Program-made: the position numbers and the translations under genes | The notes under the pieces: generated by a model | Database searches by the model: none | What the model was told of the DNA's origin: nothing | Seen by the model: the letters and a program-made list of their open reading frames with translations, nothing else | NCBI GenBank assembly: GCA_964619885.1 | Contig: CAZUGA010000009.1 | Location: 50,618-114,617 of the forward strand | Direction: 5' to 3' | Length of the DNA: 64,000 nt | Source of the DNA: CAZUGA01 sp964619885 | Lineage (GTDB): Bacteria; Pseudomonadota; Gammaproteobacteria; Methylococcales; UBA1147 | Part shown: positions 1 to 8,200 of the stretch, piece by piece | How the letters are laid out: every line of letters begins with the position of its first letter | Position numbering within the stretch: position 1 is the first letter of the stretch

Positions 1-373
1 TCATCGTCGCAGGAAGTACGAAATTGACCGGGTAATAGGTCCAGATCTGATAGGCTGTCACCCGGGTAATCCACATTCCCACCATAAGTCCAACGATGGC
101 CAGCGTCGCTCCCATCGGTAATCGAAAATGGGTCCATAACACAGATTGTATCGCCGCCGGCCACGCGATCAGCAAGACCGGCGTAACCAACGGCCACCAT
201 TGCCGGTCTTTCCAGTCAAGCCAGAAATCCCAGTCGCCGACCGTCAGCATAAAATGCAGATGAATCGAACCTATATAAAGAAATCCAGCAAGGACCAATA
301 CCAAATAATCATACGCTCTGGAAACCGCCGCGATTTCTTTGTTCATCACAAAGGGTTTTGTTTGTGCAACCAT
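1..373 (-). CDS. Copper membrane monooxygenase subunit A (PmoA/AmoA/PxmA-like), N-terminal part; gene runs off the left edge
   Basis: The reading frame opens at an ATG (complement of 371-373) preceded by AGGAG, and runs without a stop to base 1, giving 124 codons. The translation carries the hallmark PmoA/AmoA block GDWDFW followed by LDWKDR, then VTPVLLIAWPAAIQS and WTYYPVNFVLPA, all in the order known for subunit A of particulate methane, ammonia and short-chain hydrocarbon monooxygenases. The family is an integral inner-membrane protein of the copper enzyme that hydroxylates small substrates. Canonical operons run C-A-B, but the gene immediately upstream here is not a C subunit, so A is either first in its operon (as in pxmABC) or alone. 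Substrate cannot be told from this fragment. Family assignment is firm; the subfamily is not. Confidence 0.93.
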   Translation of the reverse strand, partial: MVAQTKPFVMNKEIAAVSRAYDYLVLVLAGFLYIGSIHLHFMLTVGDWDFWLDWKDRQWWPLVTPVLLIAWPAAIQSVLWTHFRLPMGATLAIVGLMVGMWITRVTAYQIWTYYPVNFVLPATM

Positions 374-391
374 AGTAATCTCCTTTCTCGT

Positions 392-799
392 TCAATTAGA
401 TTCCGAAAAACCAGAATTCAGATAAAGTAAGCCGAAAAGGGTTTTTTGGATGTTGGGGTGAGCGTATTTTGCAGCCCGTTTTATGACAACGCCTTCACCC
501 CTTTTTGCCTCAATCAATGGCAGTGTGGAGCGATCCAAAGTGTCGGAAACGCGGTTACTTTGGGTAGCGATATTGTTGAATGAGCCGATGAAAAGCGCAC
601 AATGGACCCACCGGCTGCGAGTAAAAAACCGGATGAGGCGACTATACCAACTACGACCTTCGACCAATATCACGTCACCGGGTTTAATACTCTGACATAC
701 TTCGTTGAAATCGTGTGAGGCTAAAAAATGGGCATCATTCTCACGATTGAGCCACAACCTTGGATAAATAGTTGAATAATAGATTAAGGTTTTTAACAT
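392..799 (-). CDS. YiiX-like permuted NlpC/P60-type protein, probably truncated
   Basis: A 135-residue protein with the family's opening motif KPGDVILVEGRS and the downstream block WVHCALFIG (typical family members read W-S-H-A-A-L-Y-I-G), which carries the conserved His of these papain-fold amidohydrolase-like proteins. After EGVVIKRAAKYAHPNIQ, where longer relatives continue into the rest of the catalytic domain, the frame reaches a stop within about 20 residues. The C-terminal catalytic portion therefore appears to be missing. It lies 18 bp upstream of the monooxygenase A gene on the same strand and may be co-transcribed with it. Function is unknown; I suspect a remnant, but a naturally short protein is possible. 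Confidence 0.6.
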   Translation of the reverse strand: MLKTLIYYSTIYPRLWLNRENDAHFLASHDFNEVCQSIKPGDVILVEGRSWYSRLIRFFTRSRWVHCALFIGSFNNIATQSNRVSDTLDRSTLPLIEAKRGEGVVIKRAAKYAHPNIQKTLFGLLYLNSGFSESN

Positions 800-898
800 T
801 TTCCAAGCGCTTTTTGTACTGCTCGGTACATTTAATATATTCTATGCCTCAAGATACAATAAAATCAACACAAATTTTTCGCCTCCGGGCTTCGCGGG

Positions 899-1477
899 TT
901 AGTTGTCCAATACTGTCAATGCCGTCGACGCAACGGTTTCAAGATTTTTCCTATCGGGGTTAGCACTGGCCATAACCTGAAGACCGTAGAATATGCTGGT
1001 TAAATATTTCGCCAATGCTTTAGCGTCGCGATCTTTCGGAATTTCACCGAGTTCTTGCCCGCGCAGCAAAGCCGAATAAAACCCTTCTTCTACTCGTTTT
1101 AATCCACCTGATACCTCTTCCGCCACATCCGGATCACTACCCCAAAATTCAAATGCGGTCTTACCGAAAAGGCAAGCGCGTTTTGTATTTACCGAACGAT
1201 CAATAACACGATGTAAAATCTGGGCAATAGCGACTTTGGCCGGTTCGTTGGCCAAAAGATGCTTTGTTTCGCGTAGCATGGCTTTGGTTTCGCCGAAATG
1301 CTTCAGCGCTTCAACGAACAGGTCCCGCTTGCTACCAAAAGTGGCGTAAAAGCTTCCTTTACCAATTCCCATTTCACCGAGTAATTCCTGCATCGATGCG
1401 CCTTTGTAACCTTTTTGCCAAAAGACATGCATTGCTTTTCCCAGAACTTGTTTGGTATCGAATTCTTGGTGCCGCAT
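899..1477 (-). CDS. TetR/AcrR family transcriptional regulator
   Basis: The 192-residue protein has a canonical TetR N-terminal helix-turn-helix at about residues 9-52 (VLGKAMHVFWQKGYKGAS, then GIGKGSFYATFGSKRDLF), and a C-terminal helical ligand-binding/dimerisation half as expected. TetR proteins repress nearby promoters until a small ligand binds. It is transcribed in the same direction as the YiiX-like gene and the monooxygenase A gene downstream, so it may act on that transcription unit or on itself; this is inference from position. The ligand cannot be predicted. Confidence 0.9.
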   Translation of the reverse strand: MRHQEFDTKQVLGKAMHVFWQKGYKGASMQELLGEMGIGKGSFYATFGSKRDLFVEALKHFGETKAMLRETKHLLANEPAKVAIAQILHRVIDRSVNTKRACLFGKTAFEFWGSDPDVAEEVSGGLKRVEEGFYSALLRGQELGEIPKDRDAKALAKYLTSIFYGLQVMASANPDRKNLETVASTALTVLDN

Positions 1478-2049
1478 TGGTTTTTTCCCTATTTTTTACT
1501 GAATGGTAAATCATGAAAACTATAAAACATGTTCATGTCAATTAAATTTTATTCATCACACAAATAGAGGTAGGTATTGAGTCCACTTATTCCAAAGTTT
1601 AAACAAATATTTTTGCAGGTTTTTAGGGGAATCGCAATTTGCCGACTTTTTATCGTATTTGAGTATGTTAATTTCTACTGACCGGTTGGGGTAGGGTGCC
1701 GCCACTTTAGATATATCGTTGGATCGGGTGTCTCAGGGGTAAAAGCGGACGCTCAATTCCAAGGGAAACTTGCACAGTTTGTCGGATAAGGTTAGAGCTA
1801 CTACACCGAATACTGTTAACACCGAATACCAAGTCGATAGTTGGGCACAAAACTGCGGTGGTTGTTTGCGGCGACCGTTAAACGTCTCAGCAACAATCGT
1901 AGCAGTCCAATGAATGCTACACCGAACAAAGCGCACCGATATCCTCGCCGTGACGGTTGATCACCGACATAATTTGTCAGAACGCCCGTCCGTGGGGTGC
2001 TTGCCGAGTTATTCTAAATTTGGAGGGTTCAATTCCCGATATTCGCGAA
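1478..2049. other. Non-coding stretch between the TetR gene and the first precursor peptide gene
   Basis: About 570 bases without a gene I can support. The frames present have no ribosome binding site and no recognisable motif; the longest, on the minus strand at 1733-1936, reads like non-coding sequence. The TetR promoter should lie just above 1477. Nothing resembling an RNA gene or mobile element was seen. Confidence 0.5.
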
Positions 2050-2229
2050 TTATTCAAGTTCTGCAGATTCGGAATCACAGGATTTCAGCAATCTGGACTT
2101 AACTTTATCCGTGGCCGAGGTTTGATCCATGCCGTCTTGGATTCGTTTTTTGCCGCCACGATAAAACCGCATAGCAGCTTCGCGGTCCAATTCTTCGTTC
2201 TTTTTCAAATCTTTTATTTCAATGCTCAT
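2050..2229 (-). CDS. Short double-glycine-leader precursor peptide (59 aa), cationic core
   Basis: A 59-codon gene on the minus strand (ATG at 2229, TAA at 2052-2050) with AGGAAT upstream. Its N terminus MSIEIKDLKKNEELDREAAM aligns with the leaders of the precursor array at 14-15 kb (I-K-D-L ... E-L-D-x-x-A-M) and ends in a double glycine (FYRGG) at residues 25-26, one residue later than in the paralogues. The predicted mature part is 33 residues, starts KKRIQ, has one cysteine, and is unrelated to the array cores. A sigma-54-like promoter lies 40 bp upstream. By family logic the leader would be cut after GG by the C39 domain of the transporter at 5.3-8.3 kb. Leader homology is clear; expression and activity are unproven. 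Confidence 0.72.
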   Translation of the reverse strand: MSIEIKDLKKNEELDREAAMRFYRGGKKRIQDGMDQTSATDKVKSRLLKSCDSESAELE

Positions 2230-2268
2230 TTTTATTCCTGTCTATATATTTGAAAGTATATATAAGAA

Positions 2269-2284
2269 AGCAAATATCAAGCCA
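2269..2284 (-). promoter_or_regulatory. Sigma-54 (-24/-12) promoter for the 59-aa precursor
   Basis: On the minus strand the sequence reads TGGCTTGATATTTGCT, matching the sigma-54 consensus TGGCACG-N4-TTGCW. The invariant GG and GC are exactly 12 bases apart and the -12 half (TTGCT) is perfect. The precursor start codon is 40 bases downstream. The same kind of motif precedes the other two precursor loci, which makes chance unlikely. Confidence 0.6.
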
Positions 2285-2579
2285 TTTCCACACGAAATAT
2301 TAATGGTAATATTTACAATAAGTTATGCGTAGTCGATTTCTCGCGAAAGCCTGGCATCTAGTAAAACGTTTTAAAATTTAAAACACAATAAATAAATTCA
2401 CTGCAAAGATGTTTCTTCCAATGCAACACCTGGCATTGCCGATAAACGTCGTATTTCTGCTAGATTGGCGCATTGAGCCCCATTATTTGAGTTGCGTATT
2501 GGCCCAGCAAACGGTGATGACATAAACAACTTAATGTAGAATAACCGCATTTAGATTATTGGCCAAGCGGGAGGATTGC

Positions 2580-3338
2580 GTGATTGTTGCGCGTATTGAT
2601 GATGAAGTAATATCTGCAGAAGTGTTTGTAAAGTTGCTCAAGCTGAGCCGGCAATTAGATCCTCTTTTAGAAAAGGTATTGATCGACAAGCTGCTTGTTC
2701 ACGCCGCGAAAAAATCAGATATTTCCGTGACCCCGGATGAAATTCAAGATCGTGTGGATGAATTTCGTCGAGGTATGAATCTGCATCGCGCGCAGGAAAC
2801 GATCGAATTTCTTGACAATATCGAAATGAAATCGACCGATTTGGAAGCGTATATTGCCGATGTCTTGTATCGGGAAAAAATGCTTTTGACGATTTATAGC
2901 GAATCTGCGATCAATCAATTTTACAACAATCATAATCTGACATTTGAACGCGTCGGATTAAGCCATATTGCGATCGATTCGCTGGTCAAAGCCCAAGAGA
3001 TTTTTGCCCTTCTCGAGGAAAATCCGGAGGATTTTGCGGACTTGGCCTTGCAACATTCTGAAGCACAAGATACCCGAAAACAAGGGGGGTATTTGGGTAA
3101 AATCCCGCGCGGTGTTCTACCGGCCGATGTTGAGGCAAAGGTGTTCAACGCGACATCCGGCAGTATCCTTGGGCCATTTAAAATCGAAGCCAATAACCGT
3201 ATCGAAATTTTTAAGGTAATGGCAATTTATTCGGCCGATTTGGATGACAAAACCGTTGCCGATATAAAGCAAAAATTGTTTCGGCGTTGGTTGTCCGAAC
3301 AATTGGATTCAGGCGCACACCAACTAGAGTTGATTTAA
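2580..3338 (+). CDS. Parvulin-type peptidyl-prolyl isomerase (PpiC/SurA-like), first copy
   Basis: A 252-residue protein paralogous to the one at 8501-9253. An N-terminal SurA-like helical region contains LLEKVLIDKLLVHAAKK and DEIQDRVDEFRRGMNLHRA. A parvulin domain follows at about residues 125-220 (VGLSHIAID, FADLALQHSEAQ, QGGYLGKIPRG, FNATSGSILGPF). I place the start at the GTG at 2580, because GGGAGG sits 6-8 bases upstream and the paralogue starts at the equivalent residue; a TTG at 2559 is possible but lacks a site. Parvulins isomerise X-Pro bonds and chaperone exported chains. No signal peptide is visible, which suggests action on peptides on the cytoplasmic side or export with the transporter. 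It is not in the transporter operon but in the same island. Confidence 0.85.
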   Translation: MIVARIDDEVISAEVFVKLLKLSRQLDPLLEKVLIDKLLVHAAKKSDISVTPDEIQDRVDEFRRGMNLHRAQETIEFLDNIEMKSTDLEAYIADVLYREKMLLTIYSESAINQFYNNHNLTFERVGLSHIAIDSLVKAQEIFALLEENPEDFADLALQHSEAQDTRKQGGYLGKIPRGVLPADVEAKVFNATSGSILGPFKIEANNRIEIFKVMAIYSADLDDKTVADIKQKLFRRWLSEQLDSGAHQLELI

Positions 3339-3559
3339 CATTTGTAAGAAATAGCTTCAGTCATATAACTAAAAACTCCGCTTAATTGATAACTAGTGTA
3401 TAGAATTATCTGTTCAGGCGATTGAATCTGACTAGGCCATGCTGTCGTTTTTCGAGGGGCTAATTGACGGGATCGACTTTATGAAAATTGCGAAAATGGG
3501 TCGTATTAAATCTATAGTTAAAGTGGACTGGGTCCGCTTTGGCAGAATCGGAGAATTAC

Positions 3560-4351
3560 ATGGCGTTTGAATGGTCATCATTTTGTCGATGTGAAACCGG
3601 AAATGTACGCCGAGTCAACGAAGACGCGTATTTGGATACCAAAGACAAGGGTATTTGGGTCGTTGCGGACGGCATGGGCGGACATCAATCCGGCGATTTG
3701 GCGAGTCGATCGATTGTGCAATCGCTAGCCCACAGTAAAACATTTACTGTTTTATCCAAAACGGTAGATGAAATTGTCGAACGTTTAAAAAAAGTCAACA
3801 CCGAACTGTATCAGGCCGCTTTACAACGCGGAACCAATCAAACCATCGGCAGCACTGTAGTTGTTATGGTCGCCCATGAGAATTCTTGTGCGTTCATATG
3901 GGCTGGCGACAGCCGTTTGTATCGCTATCGAGACGGAGTATTGAGTCGACTGACACAAGATCATAGCCATGTGCAGGAAATCATCGACATGGGTATGTTG
4001 CTTCCTGAAGATGCGGAAAATCATCCGGCTGCAAATATGATCCTGCGCGCGGTCGGTGCGGCCGAGGACATCCAGTTGGACAGCGAATATACCACGATGC
4101 AGGCTTGCGATGTTTATCTATTGTGCAGCGATGGGTTGTATAAAGAGCTAAACGAAGATGAAATCGGAAGCATTTTGGCGCAGAGTGATAGCAAAACAGC
4201 GTGTAATAGTTTGGTCGATCTTGCTCTACAGCGCCAATGCCAAGATAACGTGACCGCAATCGTAATTGACTTTGCTTCCGATGAGAAAACTGTGCTTCGC
4301 CGGGATAGCGCTTCCGAAAAATTACCCCCGGATATTACGCTACTAAGATAA
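3560..4351 (+). CDS. PP2C-type serine/threonine protein phosphatase
   Basis: A 263-residue protein phosphatase with every PP2C metal-binding motif: RRVNEDAYLD, VVADGMGGHQSGD, GSTVVVM, WAGDSRLYRYRDG, LTQDHSH, LLCSDGLYKEL and CQDNVTAI. It should remove phosphate from Ser/Thr using two Mn/Mg ions. ATG at 3560 is preferred over a TTG at 3539 because GGAG lies 7 bases upstream and the domain begins right there (FCRCETGNVRRVNEDA). It stands alone between the first parvulin and the 109-aa precursor. With the FHA protein and the broken kinase it makes a phospho-signalling set like those controlling type VI secretion, but here beside a peptide exporter. Its partner kinase in this island is disabled. 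Confidence 0.95.
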   Translation: MAFEWSSFCRCETGNVRRVNEDAYLDTKDKGIWVVADGMGGHQSGDLASRSIVQSLAHSKTFTVLSKTVDEIVERLKKVNTELYQAALQRGTNQTIGSTVVVMVAHENSCAFIWAGDSRLYRYRDGVLSRLTQDHSHVQEIIDMGMLLPEDAENHPAANMILRAVGAAEDIQLDSEYTTMQACDVYLLCSDGLYKELNEDEIGSILAQSDSKTACNSLVDLALQRQCQDNVTAIVIDFASDEKTVLRRDSASEKLPPDITLLR

Positions 4352-4494
4352 AAACGCTTATTGAGCGGTTGTTTACACGGTAGTATCGATCATCCGAATA
4401 TCAACCCGGACAAATGCTGGCGATCATCGACATCAGCGGCTGCGGGAATCTTTCTTGATCCGTCCCGTGCAATTATGTCCGATTAGTTAGTCAT

Positions 4495-4662
4495 TTATAA
4501 ACTTATGGCTTCGATATGTTCGCCCTTTAACAACAGTTTGTTCGCAAGCGTTCGTTTGAATCGTTCCTCTGCGTGATTGATTTCCCCCATCCAGGCTAAA
4601 AAACACTCCGGAAAGTACATTTTTTGGGTCGGGAGTTGTTTTGCTAAAGGATACAAAAACAT
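4495..4662 (-). CDS. Possible small ORF of 55 aa, unknown (perhaps a gene remnant)
   Basis: A 55-codon frame on the minus strand. The translation starts MFLYPLAKQLPTQK and ends with a helical, charged segment (AEERFKRTLANKLLLKGEHI), which looks protein-like rather than random. There is no ribosome binding site at the ATG. The tail recalls the C-terminal helix of Rpn/DUF4351-type transposase-related nucleases, so it may be the end of a decayed gene. I cannot assign a function. Confidence 0.25.
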   Translation of the reverse strand: MFLYPLAKQLPTQKMYFPECFLAWMGEINHAEERFKRTLANKLLLKGEHIEAISL

Positions 4663-4744
4663 CGAATTTTCAATATATTATGGAAACAGCTGATGCATTT
4701 AACGTGGCGCCAGCCGTATAGGCATAGCCCAGCCTCCTGCGTTT

Positions 4745-4761
4745 TTGGCATTATTAGTGCT
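4745..4761 (+). promoter_or_regulatory. Sigma-54 (-24/-12) promoter for the 109-aa precursor
   Basis: TTGGCAT (4745-4751), a six-base gap, then TGCT (4758-4761). The GG and GC doublets are exactly 12 bases apart as sigma-54 requires. It lies about 60 bases upstream of the precursor ATG at 4820. It resembles closely the motif at 14064-14080 in front of the precursor array, with a similar distance to the gene. Confidence 0.65.
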
Positions 4762-4819
4762 TATGTCATAGTGAATTTAATTTTTAAACCCATTATCTTT
4801 TTATAGAAGGTGGATCAAA

Positions 4820-5149
4820 ATGACTATGTTAGCGATTAAAGATCTTACAACGAACAAAACATTGGATCGTCAAGCAATGAAACAATGTGCGGGTGGCAGA
4901 GGCGTCGCGCGAAGCCAACTATTTTCACTTTGGCCAGCGACTAGCGGCAGCGGTGCGGGTGGATTTCCTGCGTCGACAATCATCCACACGGTTAACAATT
5001 ATGTAAACCAAACTTTTATCGATACATTGCAGCTGAACCAAATCGATCAGACTGTAACGATAACCGATTCTGACAATGCAACCGTCGGACAGTTCGGCAA
5101 TGCGCAGAACTCAATGCTGCCTGGTTTGGCAGACGCAGTGCCGGTTTAA
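4820..5149 (+). CDS. Double-glycine-leader precursor peptide, 109-aa variant
   Basis: The leader MTMLAIKDLTTNKTLDRQAM, ending KQCAGG at residue 26, aligns with the array leaders. A ribosome binding site (AAGGTGG) precedes the ATG; a second ATG two codons in is an alternative start. The predicted mature part is 83 residues, longer than in the array and mostly uncharged, rich in Thr, Asn, Gln, Ser and Ala. It includes STIIHTVNNYVNQTF and the segment DNATVGQFGNAQNS, which has the Q-x-G-x-x-N spacing of curlin-type amyloid repeats. The only cysteine is in the leader. A sigma-54 motif lies upstream and a strong terminator downstream, so it is a single-gene unit. Function is unknown: bacteriocin, signal, or surface/fibre peptide. 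Confidence 0.8.
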   Translation: MTMLAIKDLTTNKTLDRQAMKQCAGGRGVARSQLFSLWPATSGSGAGGFPASTIIHTVNNYVNQTFIDTLQLNQIDQTVTITDSDNATVGQFGNAQNSMLPGLADAVPV

Positions 5150-5197
5150 ATCGATTCAAAATATTTACCAGAGACTTAAACCACCCCCTCATTATAT

Positions 5198-5229
5198 GTT
5201 CGCCCCAACTTCGGGGCGAACTTTTTTTC
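5198..5229 (+). terminator. Rho-independent terminator after the 109-aa precursor
   Basis: GTTCGCCCC (5198-5206) pairs perfectly with GGGGCGAAC (5213-5221) around a short loop, followed by seven T residues. It ends the single-gene precursor unit and separates it from the convergent transporter gene that ends at 5263. Confidence 0.93.
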
Positions 5230-5262
5230 TATGTCTGATTGAATCAATAAGATTCAATAATA

Positions 5263-8200
5263 TCAATTGGATATTTGTTTCTGAACCAACTGGTAATACA
5301 TACCCATTTGTTCGACCAATTCGTCGTGCCGTCCTTGTTCGATAATAGAACCCTTATACAAAACCAATATCTTATCGGCTTGCATAATCGTGCTCAGTCG
5401 ATGTGCGATGACCACCGCGGTACGACCTTCCAATATATTTTGCATATTACTGAGTATGTTGCTTTCCGATTCTGTATCCAGTGACGAGGTGGCTTCATCA
5501 AAAATCAGTAATCTTGGGTCGTGATACAGCGCGCGGGCGATGCACACCCGTTGAATTTGACCTCCGGAAAGTCCCATGCCCCGTTCACCGACGATTTGGT
5601 TGTATCCCAATGGCATGTTGGCAATAAAACCATGCGCGTCGGCCATTTTGGCCGCCTCCATAACCTTACGGTGGTCTGGGTTTTCCTCGCCCGCTGCAAT
5701 GTTCTCGGATATCGTTCCAGTAAACAAAAGGTTGCTTTGCATCACATAACCGATTTGAGCCCGATAATATTCTTTATCGACAACGCTCATGTCATAGCCA
5801 TCCACCATGATTCGGCCTTCGGTCGGTGGATAAAAACCGACCAGTAGCTTGGCCAATGTTGTTTTCCCCGAACCACTTTGGCCAACAATGGCGACCATGG
5901 AACCGGGTTCAATTTCAAAATTGATGTCTTCTAATATATACGGCGAATCACTGTCGCCATAACGAAAATACAGATCTTCGAATTTAATCGAGCCGTGTAA
6001 ATCCGGTAACGCCACGCGCGATGAAAGATCGGTGGGGCTTTGTTCAGGTTCTATTTCCAGAACATCGCCCAAACGTTCCATCGCTACGCCGGCTTGGTGA
6101 ACTTGATTCCATAAACCGACGAGCCCCATCAAAGGCGACAACACGCTGCCCATCAACGAATTAAATGCAACCAATTGACCGATGGTGAGTTGCTGGGCCA
6201 ATACCTGATTCGCGCCGTACCACAGGATCACTATGGTGATGGCCGAATTAAAAATCTGGCTGGCAAAACCGACGAATATGCCAAACCGTTGTGCTTTGTA
6301 CTGAACGTTCAACGATTTGGTATATTTTCTTTCCCATCTGAGTCGCATCGATCTCTCAATGCCCATTCCCTTCAAGGTTTCTACACCGCCGATGGTTTCC
6401 ATCAACACCGACTCAGCATCGGTTGCGGCTTCAAATGATTCTCGAGCGTATTTTTTGATGGTCGGTGTGACCACGACGGTCAAAATTAGAATAGGGATAA
6501 CAAATGCAATCAGTAGCAACGTCATTTCGACGTTATACATAAACAGAATCGTAAAATAGATAAACACCATTAACAGATTCAATATCGTGGAAATGGTCGA
6601 TTCAGTCATGAATGCGCGAATGGTCTGGTTCTCCTGGAATCTGGCGAAAATATCCCCAGTTCGTCGCGTCGTAAAAAATGAAATCGGTAGAGACATCGCG
6701 TGTTTAAAGAATCCCGACATCATTGAGAAATCCATATTCCGGACCATATAAGCCGATAAAAATCCCCGTAACACGCTGGTCAGCTGATTAAATAGGCTGG
6801 TAATAACTAACCCGCTTATCAATAAATTGAGCAGGGAAACATTGGCATGAACCACAACGCGGTCCAGAATATTTTGGATAATAATGGGCGGGACCAAACC
6901 AAAAATCTGGATTACGAAGGTGGCCATGAACAAGTAGCTGAGAATTTTCTTGTACGGCTTGATGTAGCTGACGAATCGGACCCAAGGTGATTTTTCGACC
7001 GAAAATTGCGCCAAATCGGTACCTGGTGAAAAAACCAAACAGTTGCCGGTCCAACCCCTTTCGAATACATCTACGGTCATTTTTTTAAATCCCGGACCCG
7101 GGTCGGCAACCCAAACGTGCTCTTTGGAAACACCATACACAACCACGTAATGATATCCCTCCCAATGCGCGATAAAGGGTAGTTCAAATCCCAACAACGA
7201 TTCATAGGTGCATTGGATTCCGCGGGTCACAAAACCAAGCGATTCGCCCACTCGTGCCAAGCTATCCATTGTCGCGCCTTGCGTGGTTACATTGGCTAAT
7301 TCCCGCAATTTCCCGAGCGTGGTGTTAATTTCGTAATTTTTGCAAATCATTGCCAGACAGGCTGCACCGCAATCCATTTCCTCGGCTTGGTGTACCAGTG
7401 GAAAACGCTTGATCAGGCGTTCGCCTTTTTCCGGTTTCGATTTTAGGTCGATCAATAGCGGGCGTTTACGGCGTTCGGCAATTTTTTTCTGTCGTTGTAA
7501 CTCGCGATCGGTAAATTGAATGCGTTCTTCTAGCGCGTCTTTCAATTTCGGATTACGTTCCAAAAGGAATTTAACGGTTGCCTCTGGAATGATCAGCAAC
7601 ACAACATCCGTTTTAGCGATAACCGACGCAAATTGCGGTTGGCGCATCAAACAGGCTTTTTCGCCGAAATAATCCCCTTTGGTTAATGTCGCCAACACAA
7701 ATTCGTCGCCTTCGTCCTCGACTGTCAATTGAACCTGGCCCTGACGCACGATGTACAATCGGCGATCTTCGCGTCCCTCTTGTTGTAGAACCGTGTCCCC
7801 CGCTAGTAATCGTTTAACCCCAACGCTCCGCACTAACTCCTCAACTTCTTTGTTGTCGACTTTTCCGCGTAAATTAAACAGACGGGTCACAAAACCGCCG
7901 GCCGAACTGACCGCGACATAGCTGGTTACAAAAGATTTAGCATCTGGATTGTTTTGCAGCAGAGTTGCGAACGCGCTATGTGGGATGAATATCAATTCGG
8001 ACTTGGCTGAAGCGCGTAATGACGCCTCGTATCGGTATTCTCGGAGTACCGCAAGTTCGCCGAATACTTCCCCGGTTTTGCGGATTCCACCACTGATTTC
8101 TTTGCCTTGTTCTTCGGTGAAAATCCGAACCGCGCCCGACTTTACGATATAGACGCCATTGCAGGCTTCGCCTTCACTACAGATTGTTTCGCCGAAGTCG

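Noticed and set aside
1733..1936. 67-codon frame on the minus strand.
   Set aside because: No ribosome site, no recognisable motif and odd composition; a PEP-CTERM-like reading in another frame also failed.
2020..2050. A tRNA T-arm-like string (GGGTTCAATTCCC).
   Set aside because: No matching acceptor, D or anticodon arms can be built around it, and the only supported gene ends right there on the other strand.
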